Shown in pieces: positions 8,907 through 16,285 of a stretch of DNA of 64,000 nucleotides; the stretch's first letter is position 1; each line of letters begins with the position of its first letter. Location: contig NZ_JAQQFR010000013.1 in NCBI RefSeq assembly GCF_046025915.1, positions 1 to 64,000 on the forward strand. The letters are read 5' to 3'. The notes below the pieces were generated by a model. It worked only from the letters and a program-made list of their open reading frames with translations, was not told the DNA's origin and did no database searches. This DNA comes from Herbaspirillum rhizosphaerae_A. Lineage in GTDB: Bacteria > Pseudomonadota > Gammaproteobacteria > Burkholderiales > Burkholderiaceae_D. Position numbers and translations under genes: made by a program.

Positions 8907-8930
8907 AATACGTTACCCAATACGTTACCC
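8907..8930 (+). repeat. 12-bp tandem direct repeat upstream of aminotransferase
   Basis: AATACGTTACCC occurs twice in tandem (8907-8918, 8919-8930), with a degenerate third copy just upstream at about 8895-8906. It ends 17 bp before the ATG at 8948, so it overlaps the leader or promoter of the aminotransferase. Confidence 0.7.
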
Positions 8931-8947
8931 AATTTTTGGCAGGCAAT

Positions 8948-10141
8948 ATGAAAATCGAAAACCCCAATCCACTTCAGTGGAATTTTTCCAAACGTTCGCA
9001 GCAGTTGCAAAGCTCCGCCATCCGCGAAATCCTGAAGATCACCATGCGTCCGGAAATCACTTCGTTCGCAGGCGGTCTGCCGTCGCCGGCGACCTTCCCG
9101 GTCGAGCGCATGAAAGCGGCTTTCGATACCGTATTGACGAATCAAGGCAAGATCGCGCTGCAATACGGCCCGACCGACGGTTACGGCCCGCTGCGTGAAT
9201 GGGTTGCCGATTCGCTGTCGACAGACGGCGCCAAGATCCTGCCGGAACAAGTGCTGATGGTGTCCGGTTCGCAACAAGGTCTGGATCTGCTGGGCAAAGT
9301 GCTGATCGACGAAGGCAGCAAAGTGCTGGTCGAAACGCCGAGCTATCTGGGCGCATTGCAGGCATTTTCGATCTACGGTCCGGATTTCATCTCGGTGCCG
9401 AGCGACGAGCAAGGCCTGATTCCTTCGGCTGTCGAAGAAATGGGCAAGGGCGCGCGTCTGCTGTACTCGCTGCCGAACTTCCAGAATCCAACCGGCCGTA
9501 CGCTGCCATTGGATCGCCGTCTGGCGCTGGTGGAAGCCTGTGCCCGCATCGGCCTGCCGCTGATCGAAGATGATCCGTACGGCGCGCTGAGCTATCGCAA
9601 CGATCCGCTGCCGAAGATGCTGAACATGAATCCGTCCGGCGTGATCTACATGGGTTCGTTCTCCAAGGTGCTGACGCCAGGTATCCGCCTGGGTTACGTC
9701 GTGGCACCGGTGCCGCTGATCCGCAAGATGGAACAAGCCAAGCAAGCCGCCGACCTGCATACTGCACAGCTGACACAAATGGTGGTGTACGAAGCAGTCA
9801 AGGACGGCTTCCTGCAAACGCATATCCCGACCATCCGCAAGCTGTACGCTGACCAATGTCAGGCCATGCTGGACGCGCTGCAAACTTACTTCCCGGCCGG
9901 CACCAGCTGGACCAAACCGGAAGGCGGCATGTTCATCTGGGTCACGCTGCCTGCGCATATCGACAGTGGCGCACTGCTGAAAGAAGCAGTCGAACAGCAC
10001 GTGGCTTTCGTGCCAGGCGCGCCGTTCTACGCCAACGAGCCACAACACAACACGCTGCGTCTGAGCTTCGTCACTGTGCCTCCGGAAAAAATCCGTGCCG
10101 GTATCGAACGTCTGGGCAAGCTCATCGCCGCCAAGCTGTAA
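8948..10141 (+). CDS. Class I/II PLP aminotransferase (LysN/2-aminoadipate-aminotransferase-like)
   Basis: A fold type I aminotransferase of 397 residues without a DNA-binding domain. Motifs: FAGGLPSPATFP (~40), LQYGPTDGYGPLREW (~71), PNFQNPTGRTL (~176), IEDDPYGAL (~207) and the Schiff-base K240 in GSFSKVLTPGIRLGY; the C-terminal RLSFV arginine binds the substrate carboxylate. The pattern matches the LysN/ARO8-like family acting on 2-aminoadipate, aromatic or branched amino acids. ATG at 8948 was preferred to TTG at 8936 since only the former has an AGG-type RBS. The stop overlaps the next start (TAATG). Confidence 0.85.
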   Translation: MKIENPNPLQWNFSKRSQQLQSSAIREILKITMRPEITSFAGGLPSPATFPVERMKAAFDTVLTNQGKIALQYGPTDGYGPLREWVADSLSTDGAKILPEQVLMVSGSQQGLDLLGKVLIDEGSKVLVETPSYLGALQAFSIYGPDFISVPSDEQGLIPSAVEEMGKGARLLYSLPNFQNPTGRTLPLDRRLALVEACARIGLPLIEDDPYGALSYRNDPLPKMLNMNPSGVIYMGSFSKVLTPGIRLGYVVAPVPLIRKMEQAKQAADLHTAQLTQMVVYEAVKDGFLQTHIPTIRKLYADQCQAMLDALQTYFPAGTSWTKPEGGMFIWVTLPAHIDSGALLKEAVEQHVAFVPGAPFYANEPQHNTLRLSFVTVPPEKIRAGIERLGKLIAAKL

Positions 10142-10470
10142 TGGAAATCGGCAACCTGCCGTTCGGTACCACCGACTGGAACACGGTCGAGCGTACTGAA
10201 CACAAGGGCGACAGCGGCATGGCTACCTGGCGTACGCGCCAGTTCGGCCCTATCCGCGTGCGCATGGTGGAATACACGCCTGGGTACCTGGCGGATCACT
10301 GGTGCAAAAAGGGCCACGTCTTGTTGTGCATGGAAGGTGAACTGCACACAGAGCTGGAAGACGGCCGCACCTTTTTGCTCACGGCGGGCATGAGTTATCA
10401 GGTGGCCGACAATGCGGAGGCGCATCGTTCCTCGACGGCAACGGGCGCCAAACTCTTCATCGTTGACTGA
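10141..10470 (+). CDS. Small DHCW-motif cupin protein
   Basis: A 109-residue single-domain cupin. The segment ADHWCKKGHVLLCMEGEL (~53-70) carries the DHxC-type metal/ligand motif that defines this cupin group, followed by a second beta-motif LLTAGMSYQVADNAEAHRS with a possible metal histidine. Start ATG at 10141 overlaps the aminotransferase stop by one base, giving translational coupling and suggesting a role with that enzyme. Substrate unknown. Confidence 0.75.
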   Translation: MEIGNLPFGTTDWNTVERTEHKGDSGMATWRTRQFGPIRVRMVEYTPGYLADHWCKKGHVLLCMEGELHTELEDGRTFLLTAGMSYQVADNAEAHRSSTATGAKLFIVD

Positions 10471-10498
10471 TCTGTCTGCAGGTGAAAAATGCAGATAT

Positions 10499-10538
10499 AA
10501 AAAATCGCAGAGAAAGAAATTTCTCTGCGATTTTTTTT
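10499..10538 (+). terminator. Rho-independent terminator
   Basis: Stem TCGCAGAGAAA (10505-10515) / TTTCTCTGCGA (10520-10530), loop GAAA, then eight T. A-rich flank on the other side makes it able to serve the convergent gene at 10559 too. Confidence 0.93.
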
Positions 10539-10558
10539 GCCCATTTTTCCGTTGGGAT

Positions 10559-11674
10559 TTAATTCAGCCTGAGTGTTTCACCGTGCTTCAGTACGGTAAA
10601 TTCATCTTCGGGTAATCCCGCTTTTTTCGCCGCTTCTGTGAGCAATTTTGGTGGCTCGTCAATCGGCTCATCAGCCAGTTCAAACGTGCCCCAATGGATG
10701 CCGATGGAACGTTTCGCATGCACGTCCTTGTGAATCAACACGGCTTCTTCAGGATCGACGTGTTGGCCCTTCATGAACCAGCGCGGCGCATAAGCGCCAA
10801 TAGGAATCAGCGCCAGGTCGAAGCTACCAAACCGGCGGCCGATGTCTTGAAAGTCCTTTGAATAACCGGTGTCGCCGGCAAAGAAAACCGAGAACGGACG
10901 CGGCGCACCTTCACCAGTCTTGATCACCCAGCCGCCCCACAAGGTCTCTGACCGATCCATCAACCCGCGTGCTGACCAATGTTGCGCCGGGACGAAATGG
11001 ACATCAAGTTTGCCCACGACCGTCTTGTCCCACCAATCCATCTCGCGCACGTTGGTGATGCCGATACCCGCCATCCAATCCTTCACACCCAGCGGCACCA
11101 GAAACAAGGGCGGTCCGCCGGCCTGTTGATTCAATTGTTCAACACTGGCCTGATCCAGATGGTCGTAGTGGTTATGCGAAATCACCACCACGTCGATGTG
11201 CGGCAACTGCGCCAGCGTGATGTTGAGCGGCACTTTTCGTTTGGGGCCGATAAAGCTGAAGGGCGAGGCACGATCGGAAAACATCGGATCGGTGATGACG
11301 TTCATGCCGTCGATTTGCAGCAATGCTGTTGCATGACTGATCCAGGTCACGCTTGACGCCGTCTTGTTGGATTGCAGCCAGGCGATCTCGGGCGTGGCCA
11401 TCGGGAACTGATAGTGATTGGCCGGTGCTTTCGGTACGCCTTGCGTGATGCGTTCCCACTGCCATTTCAGCAACGAGGCGCGCGGCTCTTGCGGATAGTT
11501 ATTGCGGAAGCCTGATGGCGTGCGATTGGGCTTGTCGGGATCGTAGTACTTGCTTGCCGCCGCACAGCCTGCGCTGATAAGCGCGAGGACCAAAGCAATA
11601 TTGCGAAGATACGGCCGCAGGTGCTTGCGCCCGGAGGACGATCTGTTCGAGTTATTCGACGAGGAAGAGGGCAT
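10559..11674 (-). CDS. Metallo-beta-lactamase-fold lipoprotein (NAPE-PLD/RomA-like)
   Basis: A 371-residue protein with a basic N-terminus, a hydrophobic segment (~23-36) and a lipobox ISAGC with acceptor C37, so a predicted lipoprotein. The hydrolase core has WISHATALLQIDGMNVITDP, the metal motif SHNHYDHLD, and later FAGDTGYSKDF and GIHWGTFELADEP, in the order of the beta-lactamase_2 fold seen in N-acyl-phosphatidylethanolamine phospholipase D-like and RomA proteins. A phosphodiesterase or lactonase-type activity in the cell envelope is likely, substrate unknown. It may be cotranscribed with the tautomerase upstream, separated by 87 bp with a perfect hairpin. Confidence 0.85.
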   Translation of the reverse strand: MPSSSSNNSNRSSSGRKHLRPYLRNIALVLALISAGCAAASKYYDPDKPNRTPSGFRNNYPQEPRASLLKWQWERITQGVPKAPANHYQFPMATPEIAWLQSNKTASSVTWISHATALLQIDGMNVITDPMFSDRASPFSFIGPKRKVPLNITLAQLPHIDVVVISHNHYDHLDQASVEQLNQQAGGPPLFLVPLGVKDWMAGIGITNVREMDWWDKTVVGKLDVHFVPAQHWSARGLMDRSETLWGGWVIKTGEGAPRPFSVFFAGDTGYSKDFQDIGRRFGSFDLALIPIGAYAPRWFMKGQHVDPEEAVLIHKDVHAKRSIGIHWGTFELADEPIDEPPKLLTEAAKKAGLPEDEFTVLKHGETLRLN

Positions 11675-11690
11675 GAAGGAGTCGGATGCA

Positions 11691-11716
11691 CATGGCAGGT
11701 TATTAGACCTGCCATG
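11691..11716. other. Perfect hairpin between tautomerase and hydrolase genes
   Basis: CATGGCAGGT (11691-11700) and ACCTGCCATG (11707-11716) form a 10-bp stem with a 6-nt loop. No T-run follows on either strand, so it may be an mRNA processing or stability element rather than a terminator. Confidence 0.5.
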
Positions 11717-11761
11717 CTATCAGGCTACGGCGCTTCAGGTGCTTTTTGCTGTTGGCTCTGC

Positions 11762-12145
11762 TTACAGCGCGTACTGCGCAAGACCATTGCCGAAGGACCA
11801 GTTTTCCTTCAGCACTTCCACCAGGCTGATGAAGACATCTTCAGAGCGTATTCCCGGGTCTTCGCCCAGGCGCTCGACGATGCGCGCGTAGAGCGCCTTC
11901 TTTTGTTCGATCGTGCGCGTGTTGTTGGCCGTGATCTGGATCAGCACGAATTTGTCGCTGCGCGCGATGTTCAGATAGGTTTTGTCGAACACGAAATTGT
12001 CCGGATCGTATTCGTCCACTACCATGAACTTGTCATCCTTGGGGACATTGAAGGTTTCCAGCATCGCTTCGTAGATATTATCGAGAATGGCTTTGCGGTA
12101 TTCGCGGGTTTCGCCGCGGCGGATATGGACTCGGACAAAAGGCAT
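11762..12145 (-). CDS. Tautomerase-family protein
   Basis: A 127-residue protein starting MPFVRVHIRRG: the proline directly after the initiator methionine is the catalytic base of the 4-oxalocrotonate tautomerase superfamily. ATG at 12145 is chosen over the longer frame (12160) because it places that proline at position 2 and follows GGAG at the right distance. At this length it resembles the larger single-chain members (malonate semialdehyde decarboxylase/CHMI-like) rather than the 62-residue 4-OT. It is divergent from a LysR gene with a palindrome between them. Substrate not determinable. Confidence 0.85.
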   Translation of the reverse strand: MPFVRVHIRRGETREYRKAILDNIYEAMLETFNVPKDDKFMVVDEYDPDNFVFDKTYLNIARSDKFVLIQITANNTRTIEQKKALYARIVERLGEDPGIRSEDVFISLVEVLKENWSFGNGLAQYAL

Positions 12146-12264
12146 GATGTGCTCCTTCAAAGAGTATGAATCAACGGAATTTCAACGGTAAGCCACGGGT
12201 GGATTGCAGTGGATATGCAGGCATCTTAGAACAAGCGTATCATTTTAAAAATACATCAATGGGT

Positions 12265-12288
12265 ATTTCAATGATATTAAATTGAAAT
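12265..12288. promoter_or_regulatory. Candidate LysR operator palindrome
   Basis: ATTTCAAT (12265-12272) and ATTGAAAT (12281-12288) form an 8+8 inverted repeat with an 8-bp AT-rich centre, located between the divergent tautomerase and LysR genes. It contains a T-N11-A type core as expected for LysR regulators. Confidence 0.6.
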
Positions 12289-12328
12289 GATTGGCCGTGA
12301 ATCATGAGTAACTAAAATAGGCCCGAAA

Positions 12329-13189
12329 ATGGAACCGACCCAACGCCCGCTTGATCTTGATGCCGTCCAGGCCTTCGTCCTTGTTGCTGATTTGCAAAGT
12401 TTTACGCGCGCAGCGGAGGCCTTATACACGACGCAATCTGCCATCAGCCTCAAGCTGAAGAGGCTGGAGGACAGGCTCGGCCGCCGCCTGCTTGAGCGCA
12501 CGCCGCGCCAGGTTCGCTTGTCGTCGGACGGTATCGGCTTCCTTGATGCCGCACGCGGCTTGCTGGCAGCCCACGAGAGGGCGCTGGGGCGCATGGAGAA
12601 CGCGACTGCGCGCCTCAGTCTTGGCGTCAGCGATCACGTCGCGGGTGATGGTTTCCCGGCCGTTCTGGCCCAAGTCAATGCCTTTGATCCGGGCGTGATC
12701 GTCGAGGTGCGCATCGGCGCCTCGCGCGATTTGCTCGCCATGTACGACCGTGGCGAACTGGATGCCGTCATCGTGCGCCGTGATGGCGAGCGCAGCGATG
12801 GCGAACTGATCCAGGAAGAACGCATGGGCTGGTTCGCGGCGCCGCAATGGCAGCCTCGCGCGGACGAGCCGCTTCGGCTGGCAACGTTCTCGCATACCTG
12901 TGGCGTGCGTGAGTTGGCGGTGAGGCGGCTGGAAGACGCCGGCATTCCCTGGCAGGAAGTATTTATCGGCGGTGGCGTGCATGCCGTCGCGGCTGCCGTG
13001 ACGGCGGGGCTGGCGGTGACGGCGTTGCTCTATCGCGTCAAACCGGCCGGCGCCATCGATGTCGGCAAGAGCATGAAGCTGCCGTCTTTGCCTCTTGCGC
13101 AAGTGATGTTGCATACCAATGTTCGGGACAGTCGGGCGCAGGCAGTTTTGCGCACGGTGGTTGCGGCAATGAAAAACGACGGTCGATAA
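12329..13189 (+). CDS. LysR-family transcriptional regulator
   Basis: A 286-residue LTTR. Residues ~8-67 form the HTH (LDLDAVQAFVLVADLQSFTR, AAEALYTTQSAISLKLKRLE); residues ~90-280 form the periplasmic-binding-protein-like effector domain beginning LSLGVSDHVAGDGFP. It is slightly shorter than the typical 300 residues but looks complete. Divergent orientation to the tautomerase with the palindrome at 12265-12288 between them makes that gene the likely target. Confidence 0.88.
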   Translation: MEPTQRPLDLDAVQAFVLVADLQSFTRAAEALYTTQSAISLKLKRLEDRLGRRLLERTPRQVRLSSDGIGFLDAARGLLAAHERALGRMENATARLSLGVSDHVAGDGFPAVLAQVNAFDPGVIVEVRIGASRDLLAMYDRGELDAVIVRRDGERSDGELIQEERMGWFAAPQWQPRADEPLRLATFSHTCGVRELAVRRLEDAGIPWQEVFIGGGVHAVAAAVTAGLAVTALLYRVKPAGAIDVGKSMKLPSLPLAQVMLHTNVRDSRAQAVLRTVVAAMKNDGR

Positions 13190-13252
13190 AACAAGGGGCA
13201 TTGTTAAAAAAAATACAAAAAACATCGCCGAAAAAAGCTTGATAAAAAACCT

Positions 13253-13280
13253 CTTGAAAAGAAAAAGTCTGGTCGTATAT
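13253..13280 (+). promoter_or_regulatory. Candidate sigma-32 heat-shock promoter of hsp20 gene
   Basis: CTTGAAA (13253-13259) matches the RpoH -35 box; 13 bp later TCGTATAT (13273-13280) resembles the CCCCATnT -10 box. Placement about 110 bp upstream of a small heat-shock gene supports it. Confidence 0.55.
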
Positions 13281-13286
13281 CGGTAA

Positions 13287-13386
13287 CAAGGCAGCAGGAA
13301 ATGTCCTGCCGGCTCCAGCGAATGCTCAATGGAGGTTCGCGTTTGTTTCTTGTTTATCTATCGCTTCTTTTCAAAAGGATACTGTT
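13287..13386 (+). ncRNA. ROSE-type RNA thermometer in hsp20 leader
   Basis: The leader has a first hairpin GCAGGA/TCCTGC (13294-13309). Just before the start codon, TATCGCTT (13359-13366) can pair with the Shine-Dalgarno region AAGGATA (13375-13381), leaving G13363 bulged. That is the U(U/C)GCU / AGGA signature with bulged G that defines ROSE elements, which melt on heat shock to expose the ribosome-binding site. Identification is from visible pairing; no folding program was run. Confidence 0.72.
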
Positions 13387-13839
13387 ATGCGTACTTACGA
13401 TTTCTCCCCACTCTATCGCTCCGCAATTGGTTTCGATCGCCTGGCTCAACTGTTTGACAACGCGCAGCGCGCGGATTCGCAACCGAGCTATCCACCGTAC
13501 AACATCGAACTGGTCGCCGACGACAAATACCGGATTACCATGGCCGTGGCCGGTTTCAGCAATGCTGAAATCGACATCGAGGCCGAAAACGACACACTGA
13601 AAATCGTCGGTCGCAAACAGAAGGAAGAAGGCTCGCCGACCTTCCTGCATCGCGGTATCGCAGCACGTGATTTTGAACAACGCTTCCAGCTCGCGAACCA
13701 TATCAAGGTCGTCGGCGCACAGATGGAAAACGGTCTGCTGAGCATCGAACTGGTGCGCGAAGTGCCTGAAGCACTGAAGCCACGCAAGATCGAAATCAAC
13801 GCCGACAACGTGCATCGCCTGGAACGCACCGCGGCCTGA
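13387..13839 (+). CDS. ibpA: Small heat-shock protein, Hsp20/IbpA family
   Basis: A 150-residue protein with the IbpA-type N-terminus (MRTYDFSPLYRSAIGFDRLA), an alpha-crystallin domain at ~38-130 (YNIELVADDKYRITMAVAGF ... LKIVGRK ... FLHRGIAARDFEQRFQLANH) and a short C-terminal tail. These ATP-independent holdases bind unfolding proteins and hand them to ClpB/DnaK. Expression is probably controlled both by a heat-shock promoter and by the ROSE thermometer in the leader. It stands alone; no second ibp gene is adjacent. Confidence 0.92.
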   Translation: MRTYDFSPLYRSAIGFDRLAQLFDNAQRADSQPSYPPYNIELVADDKYRITMAVAGFSNAEIDIEAENDTLKIVGRKQKEEGSPTFLHRGIAARDFEQRFQLANHIKVVGAQMENGLLSIELVREVPEALKPRKIEINADNVHRLERTAA

Positions 13840-13870
13840 TTGCCGCGCGTAGTTAAAGTCTCTGAGTAGT

Positions 13871-13993
13871 TGATGTTGCTGTAGAAGTACCCGTTGTATC
13901 TGTATCTGTTGTATCTGTAGCTGTAGAAGTAGTTGTGTAATTGCAGCAGAAGTGGTTGTACCGTTGTAGAAGTAGCTGTTCCAGCTGTAGAAG
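13871..13993. repeat. Degenerate ~21-bp tandem repeats
   Basis: TGTAGAAG recurs at 13880, 13922, 13965 and 13986 with related segments (TGTATCTG, CAGAAGTG) midway, giving a ~21-bp period over about six units. Both strands have open frames of low-complexity Thr/Ser/Leu composition that do not look like genes. Confidence 0.6.
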
Positions 13994-14025
13994 CAACGTC
14001 GGTGATTGTCCATGCCGACGTCTGA

Positions 14026-14053
14026 CAAAGCCCGCCTCGCGCGGGCTTTGTCG
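14026..14053 (+). terminator. Rho-independent terminator
   Basis: CAAAGCCCGC (14026-14035) / GCGGGCTTTG (14041-14050), loop CTCGC, followed by TCGTTT. It closes the hsp20 transcription unit after the tandem repeats. Confidence 0.75.
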
Positions 14054-14120
14054 TTTACGCGTGTTTTGTCGCATGTCTTGTCGCATATCTTGTGAAGCAG
14101 GCAACAAGGTTCCCGCGGAT

Positions 14121-14150
14121 TAGACAAGAATAAAAACTATTCTGTATAAT
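14121..14150 (+). promoter_or_regulatory. Sigma-70-like promoter
   Basis: TAGACA (14121-14126) and a perfect TATAAT (14145-14150) with 18-bp spacing. It would start a ~370-nt leader in front of the MFS gene at 14530. Confidence 0.7.
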
Positions 14151-14156
14151 CGGCCG

Positions 14157-14339
14157 CAAATAACGAATCAGAACTTCGTGAGGTAAGCTAAATCGGCCTT
14201 GAATTAGCTTTCTCTGACAAGCCTCCTGCCTCGTTACGTAAGCGTTAACGTCAACCAACGCGTCATTCACGTGCCGTGCCTGAAGGTTTCAGGCAGCGAT
14301 TCATGTCGCCGTGCACGTGTATAACGCTATGGTGAAAAA
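14157..14339 (+). other. Structured leader RNA candidate upstream of MFS gene
   Basis: Downstream of a good promoter lie several hairpins: AAGCTAA/TTAGCTT around 14184-14208, TGCCTGAA/TTCAGGCA (14277-14284/14288-14295), and an enclosing pair CACGTGC (14259-14265)/GCACGTG (about 14312-14318). No known riboswitch consensus was recognised. The stretch from 14340 to 14529 contains a 61-codon TTG-started frame that may be a leader peptide or chance. Confidence 0.45.
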
Positions 14340-14529
14340 TTGACGACACACTTACTTCCCTCGGGCGGGCTTGCCTTGCCCACATCAGTACCTTCTGCAG
14401 CAGTTTCTACTACCGCTGCAGTGACGGTAATCGCTGCATTATTTTCCCTCGACGACAAGCCAGCCGCCATGTTGCGTGGCACGCGTTCGTTCGCTTGTTC
14501 GTTTACCTCTACATGGGATCAATAACATC

Positions 14530-15738
14530 ATGACCACAACAACCAACAAATCCACGGATGCGTCCACCGAGACCACCAGCGAGGGCTTGCTGCCTTTGGT
14601 GGCGATCGTCTTTACCAGTTTTCTTTGCATCGGCATTCCGCTGCCGGCCTTGCCCCTGCACGTCAACGGCGTGCTTGGCTTCAGCGCGTTGACAGTCGGC
14701 TGGGTGGTGGGGATTCAATCCTTCTCGACCATCTTTTCACGCAAATTTTCAGGTTCATATTGTGATCGCCACGGTCCCAAGCGCGCGGTGTCGATCGGCT
14801 TGCCGATGGCCTCTGTTGCCGGCTTGCTGTATCTGGCCTCGACCATGATTGCCGATGCGGGCACCAGCCTTGTCGTGCTCTTTATCGGTCGCTTGCTGAT
14901 GGGGCCGGCGGAAAGCCTGTTTCTGACCGGCACCATGACCTGGGGCATCGGCCGCGTCGGCATGCAACGCACCGGCAAGGTGATGGCGTGGCAGGGCATT
15001 GCCATGTTCGCCGCTCTGGGGCTGGGCGCACCGGTCGGCATCGCCATCCAGCAGCGCTTCGGTTTCACCGGCGTGGCGCTGACCACGATGTTGTTGCCGA
15101 TGGTCGGCCTGGCCATTGCGGCGATGTTGCGCGGTTTGCCTGCGCTCGGCAGCAAGGGCGGTGGTGTGGCGATGTCGGAAGTGTTGCGCCTGATCTGGCG
15201 CTTCGGTCTGGCATTGGCCTTGAGTGCGATGCCCTTTGCGATCATCACCAGCTTCCTGGTGCTGCTCTATGCCACCAACAACTGGTCGGGTGCAGGTATC
15301 GCGATCCTTGGCTTCTCGGCGGGTTATGTGGGCGTACGCCTGTTCTTTGCACATCTGCCGGATCGCATCGGCGGCGCCAAGGTCGGCGCGGTCTCGGTGG
15401 CGATTGAACTGGTAGGCCAATTACTGTTGTGGCAATCGCATGATCCGATCATGGCGGGGCTTGGCACGCTGCTGACCGGCATCGGTTTCTCGCTGGTGTT
15501 TCCATCGATGGGCGTGCAAGCCATGGCGCGCGTACCGGCGCATTCACGGGGTCTGGCCGTCGCGACCTTCATGGCCTTCATTGATCTGGCAGCAGGATTG
15601 ACCGGCCCGGTGGTGGGTGTACTGATCGGCTTCTTCGGCTATGGATCGGCGTTCCTGGCGGGTGCTGTCGCTTGCGTGCTGGCTTTGTTGCTGATGGTGT
15701 CGGGCATGTCGCGGGCACCGGCACGCCAGCAGGCGTAA
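14530..15738 (+). CDS. MFS transporter (YhhS/arabinose-efflux-like)
   Basis: A ~402-residue protein with 12 predicted membrane helices. The motif between helices 2 and 3 reads GSYCDRHGPKRAV, a version of the MFS G-x3-D-R-x-G-R/K loop; NNWSGAGIAILGFSAGYVGVRL and a LPDRIGGAKV repeat mark the second half. Family members are mostly efflux pumps, but substrate cannot be inferred. ATG at 14530 has only a weak GGGA upstream; GTG at 14476 in the same frame is an alternative. The very long structured leader suggests post-transcriptional control. Confidence 0.85.
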   Translation: MTTTTNKSTDASTETTSEGLLPLVAIVFTSFLCIGIPLPALPLHVNGVLGFSALTVGWVVGIQSFSTIFSRKFSGSYCDRHGPKRAVSIGLPMASVAGLLYLASTMIADAGTSLVVLFIGRLLMGPAESLFLTGTMTWGIGRVGMQRTGKVMAWQGIAMFAALGLGAPVGIAIQQRFGFTGVALTTMLLPMVGLAIAAMLRGLPALGSKGGGVAMSEVLRLIWRFGLALALSAMPFAIITSFLVLLYATNNWSGAGIAILGFSAGYVGVRLFFAHLPDRIGGAKVGAVSVAIELVGQLLLWQSHDPIMAGLGTLLTGIGFSLVFPSMGVQAMARVPAHSRGLAVATFMAFIDLAAGLTGPVVGVLIGFFGYGSAFLAGAVACVLALLLMVSGMSRAPARQQA

Positions 15739-15841
15739 TGTATTTAGCCAGGAAATTTTGCAGGCATCGCTCGCGCTTGTAACAACTGTAAGAGATTGTT
15801 TACAACTAGCTGACACTCGAAACTATTCGGGAATAATGCAT

Positions 15842-15872
15842 CTAAAAAAATGTCCTGTTCACGACAGGACAT
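15842..15872 (-). terminator. Terminator-like hairpin oriented to the minus strand
   Basis: ATGTCCTGT (15850-15858) / ACAGGACAT (15864-15872), 5-nt loop; read on the minus strand it is followed by seven T. No minus-strand gene precedes it, so it is either an orphan terminator for antisense RNA or a 5' leader hairpin of the lipoprotein gene at 15934. Confidence 0.5.
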
Positions 15873-15933
15873 CAAGGCACATTAAGCAACCGGCTTTCGT
15901 TGCAGCATCCCTATTTTTTACAGAGGCGTCATC

Positions 15934-16149
15934 ATGAGAACAATTCATAAAATTACAGTCATCTCCATCACGGTATGTGCTCTGACAGTGCTGGGCGGCT
16001 GCAGCAATATGTCGCGTCGCGACAAGAACACGGCAGTAGGTGCGGGTATTGGCGCAGTAGCGGGTGCAGTGCTGACAGATGGTAGTGGTATTGGCACGGC
16101 GGGTGGTGCGGCAGTGGGCGGCGTGATCGGGCACCAGATCGGCAGGTAA
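15934..16149 (+). CDS. Glycine-zipper lipoprotein, OsmB-like
   Basis: A 71-residue protein with a signal peptide and lipobox LGGC (Cys ~23), followed by a Gly/Ala zipper (AVGAGIGAVAGAVL ... GIGTAGGAAVGGVIGHQIG). Size and design match OsmB-like outer-membrane lipoproteins, which are commonly stress induced. ATG at 15934 follows AGAGG. Monocistronic: hairpin upstream, terminator downstream. Confidence 0.82.
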   Translation: MRTIHKITVISITVCALTVLGGCSNMSRRDKNTAVGAGIGAVAGAVLTDGSGIGTAGGAAVGGVIGHQIGR

Positions 16150-16164
16150 TGGCGGCTGATTGAT

Positions 16165-16201
16165 AAAAAAGGGATGTCGTATTAAATGACATCCCTTTTT
16201 T
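16165..16201 (+). terminator. Rho-independent terminator
   Basis: GGGATGTC (16171-16178) / GACATCCC (16188-16195), 9-nt loop, A-run before and T-run after. Confidence 0.9.
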
Positions 16202-16249
16202 CATTTGCGAATTGGAAATGCAGCGAGATACGCATGTCGCCGGTTTAGC

Positions 16250-16255
16250 TATAAT
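16250..16255 (+). promoter_or_regulatory. -10 box TATAAT of the desaturase-like gene
   Basis: TATAAT at 16250-16255 lies 30 bp before ATG 16286; it argues against the in-frame upstream start at 16205. Confidence 0.55.
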
Positions 16256-16285
16256 CGCAGCATTTTCACAGCCATCGCCATTCAA

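Noticed and set aside
8897..10048. 383-codon minus-strand frame over the aminotransferase
   Set aside because: Opposite an enzyme with all family motifs; composition (His/Gln/Arg-rich) is of a shadow frame.
13871..13993. Possible CRISPR-like array
   Set aside because: Units are short, degenerate and without distinct constant repeat and unique spacers; no cas genes in the window.
13853..14107. Minus-strand Thr/Ser-rich frame over the 21-bp repeats
   Set aside because: Low-complexity translation of a tandem repeat, no RBS, crosses a terminator.
14340..14525. 61-codon TTG-started frame before the MFS gene
   Set aside because: No RBS consensus and low-complexity Ala/Thr content; kept only as a possible leader peptide in the structured-leader finding.
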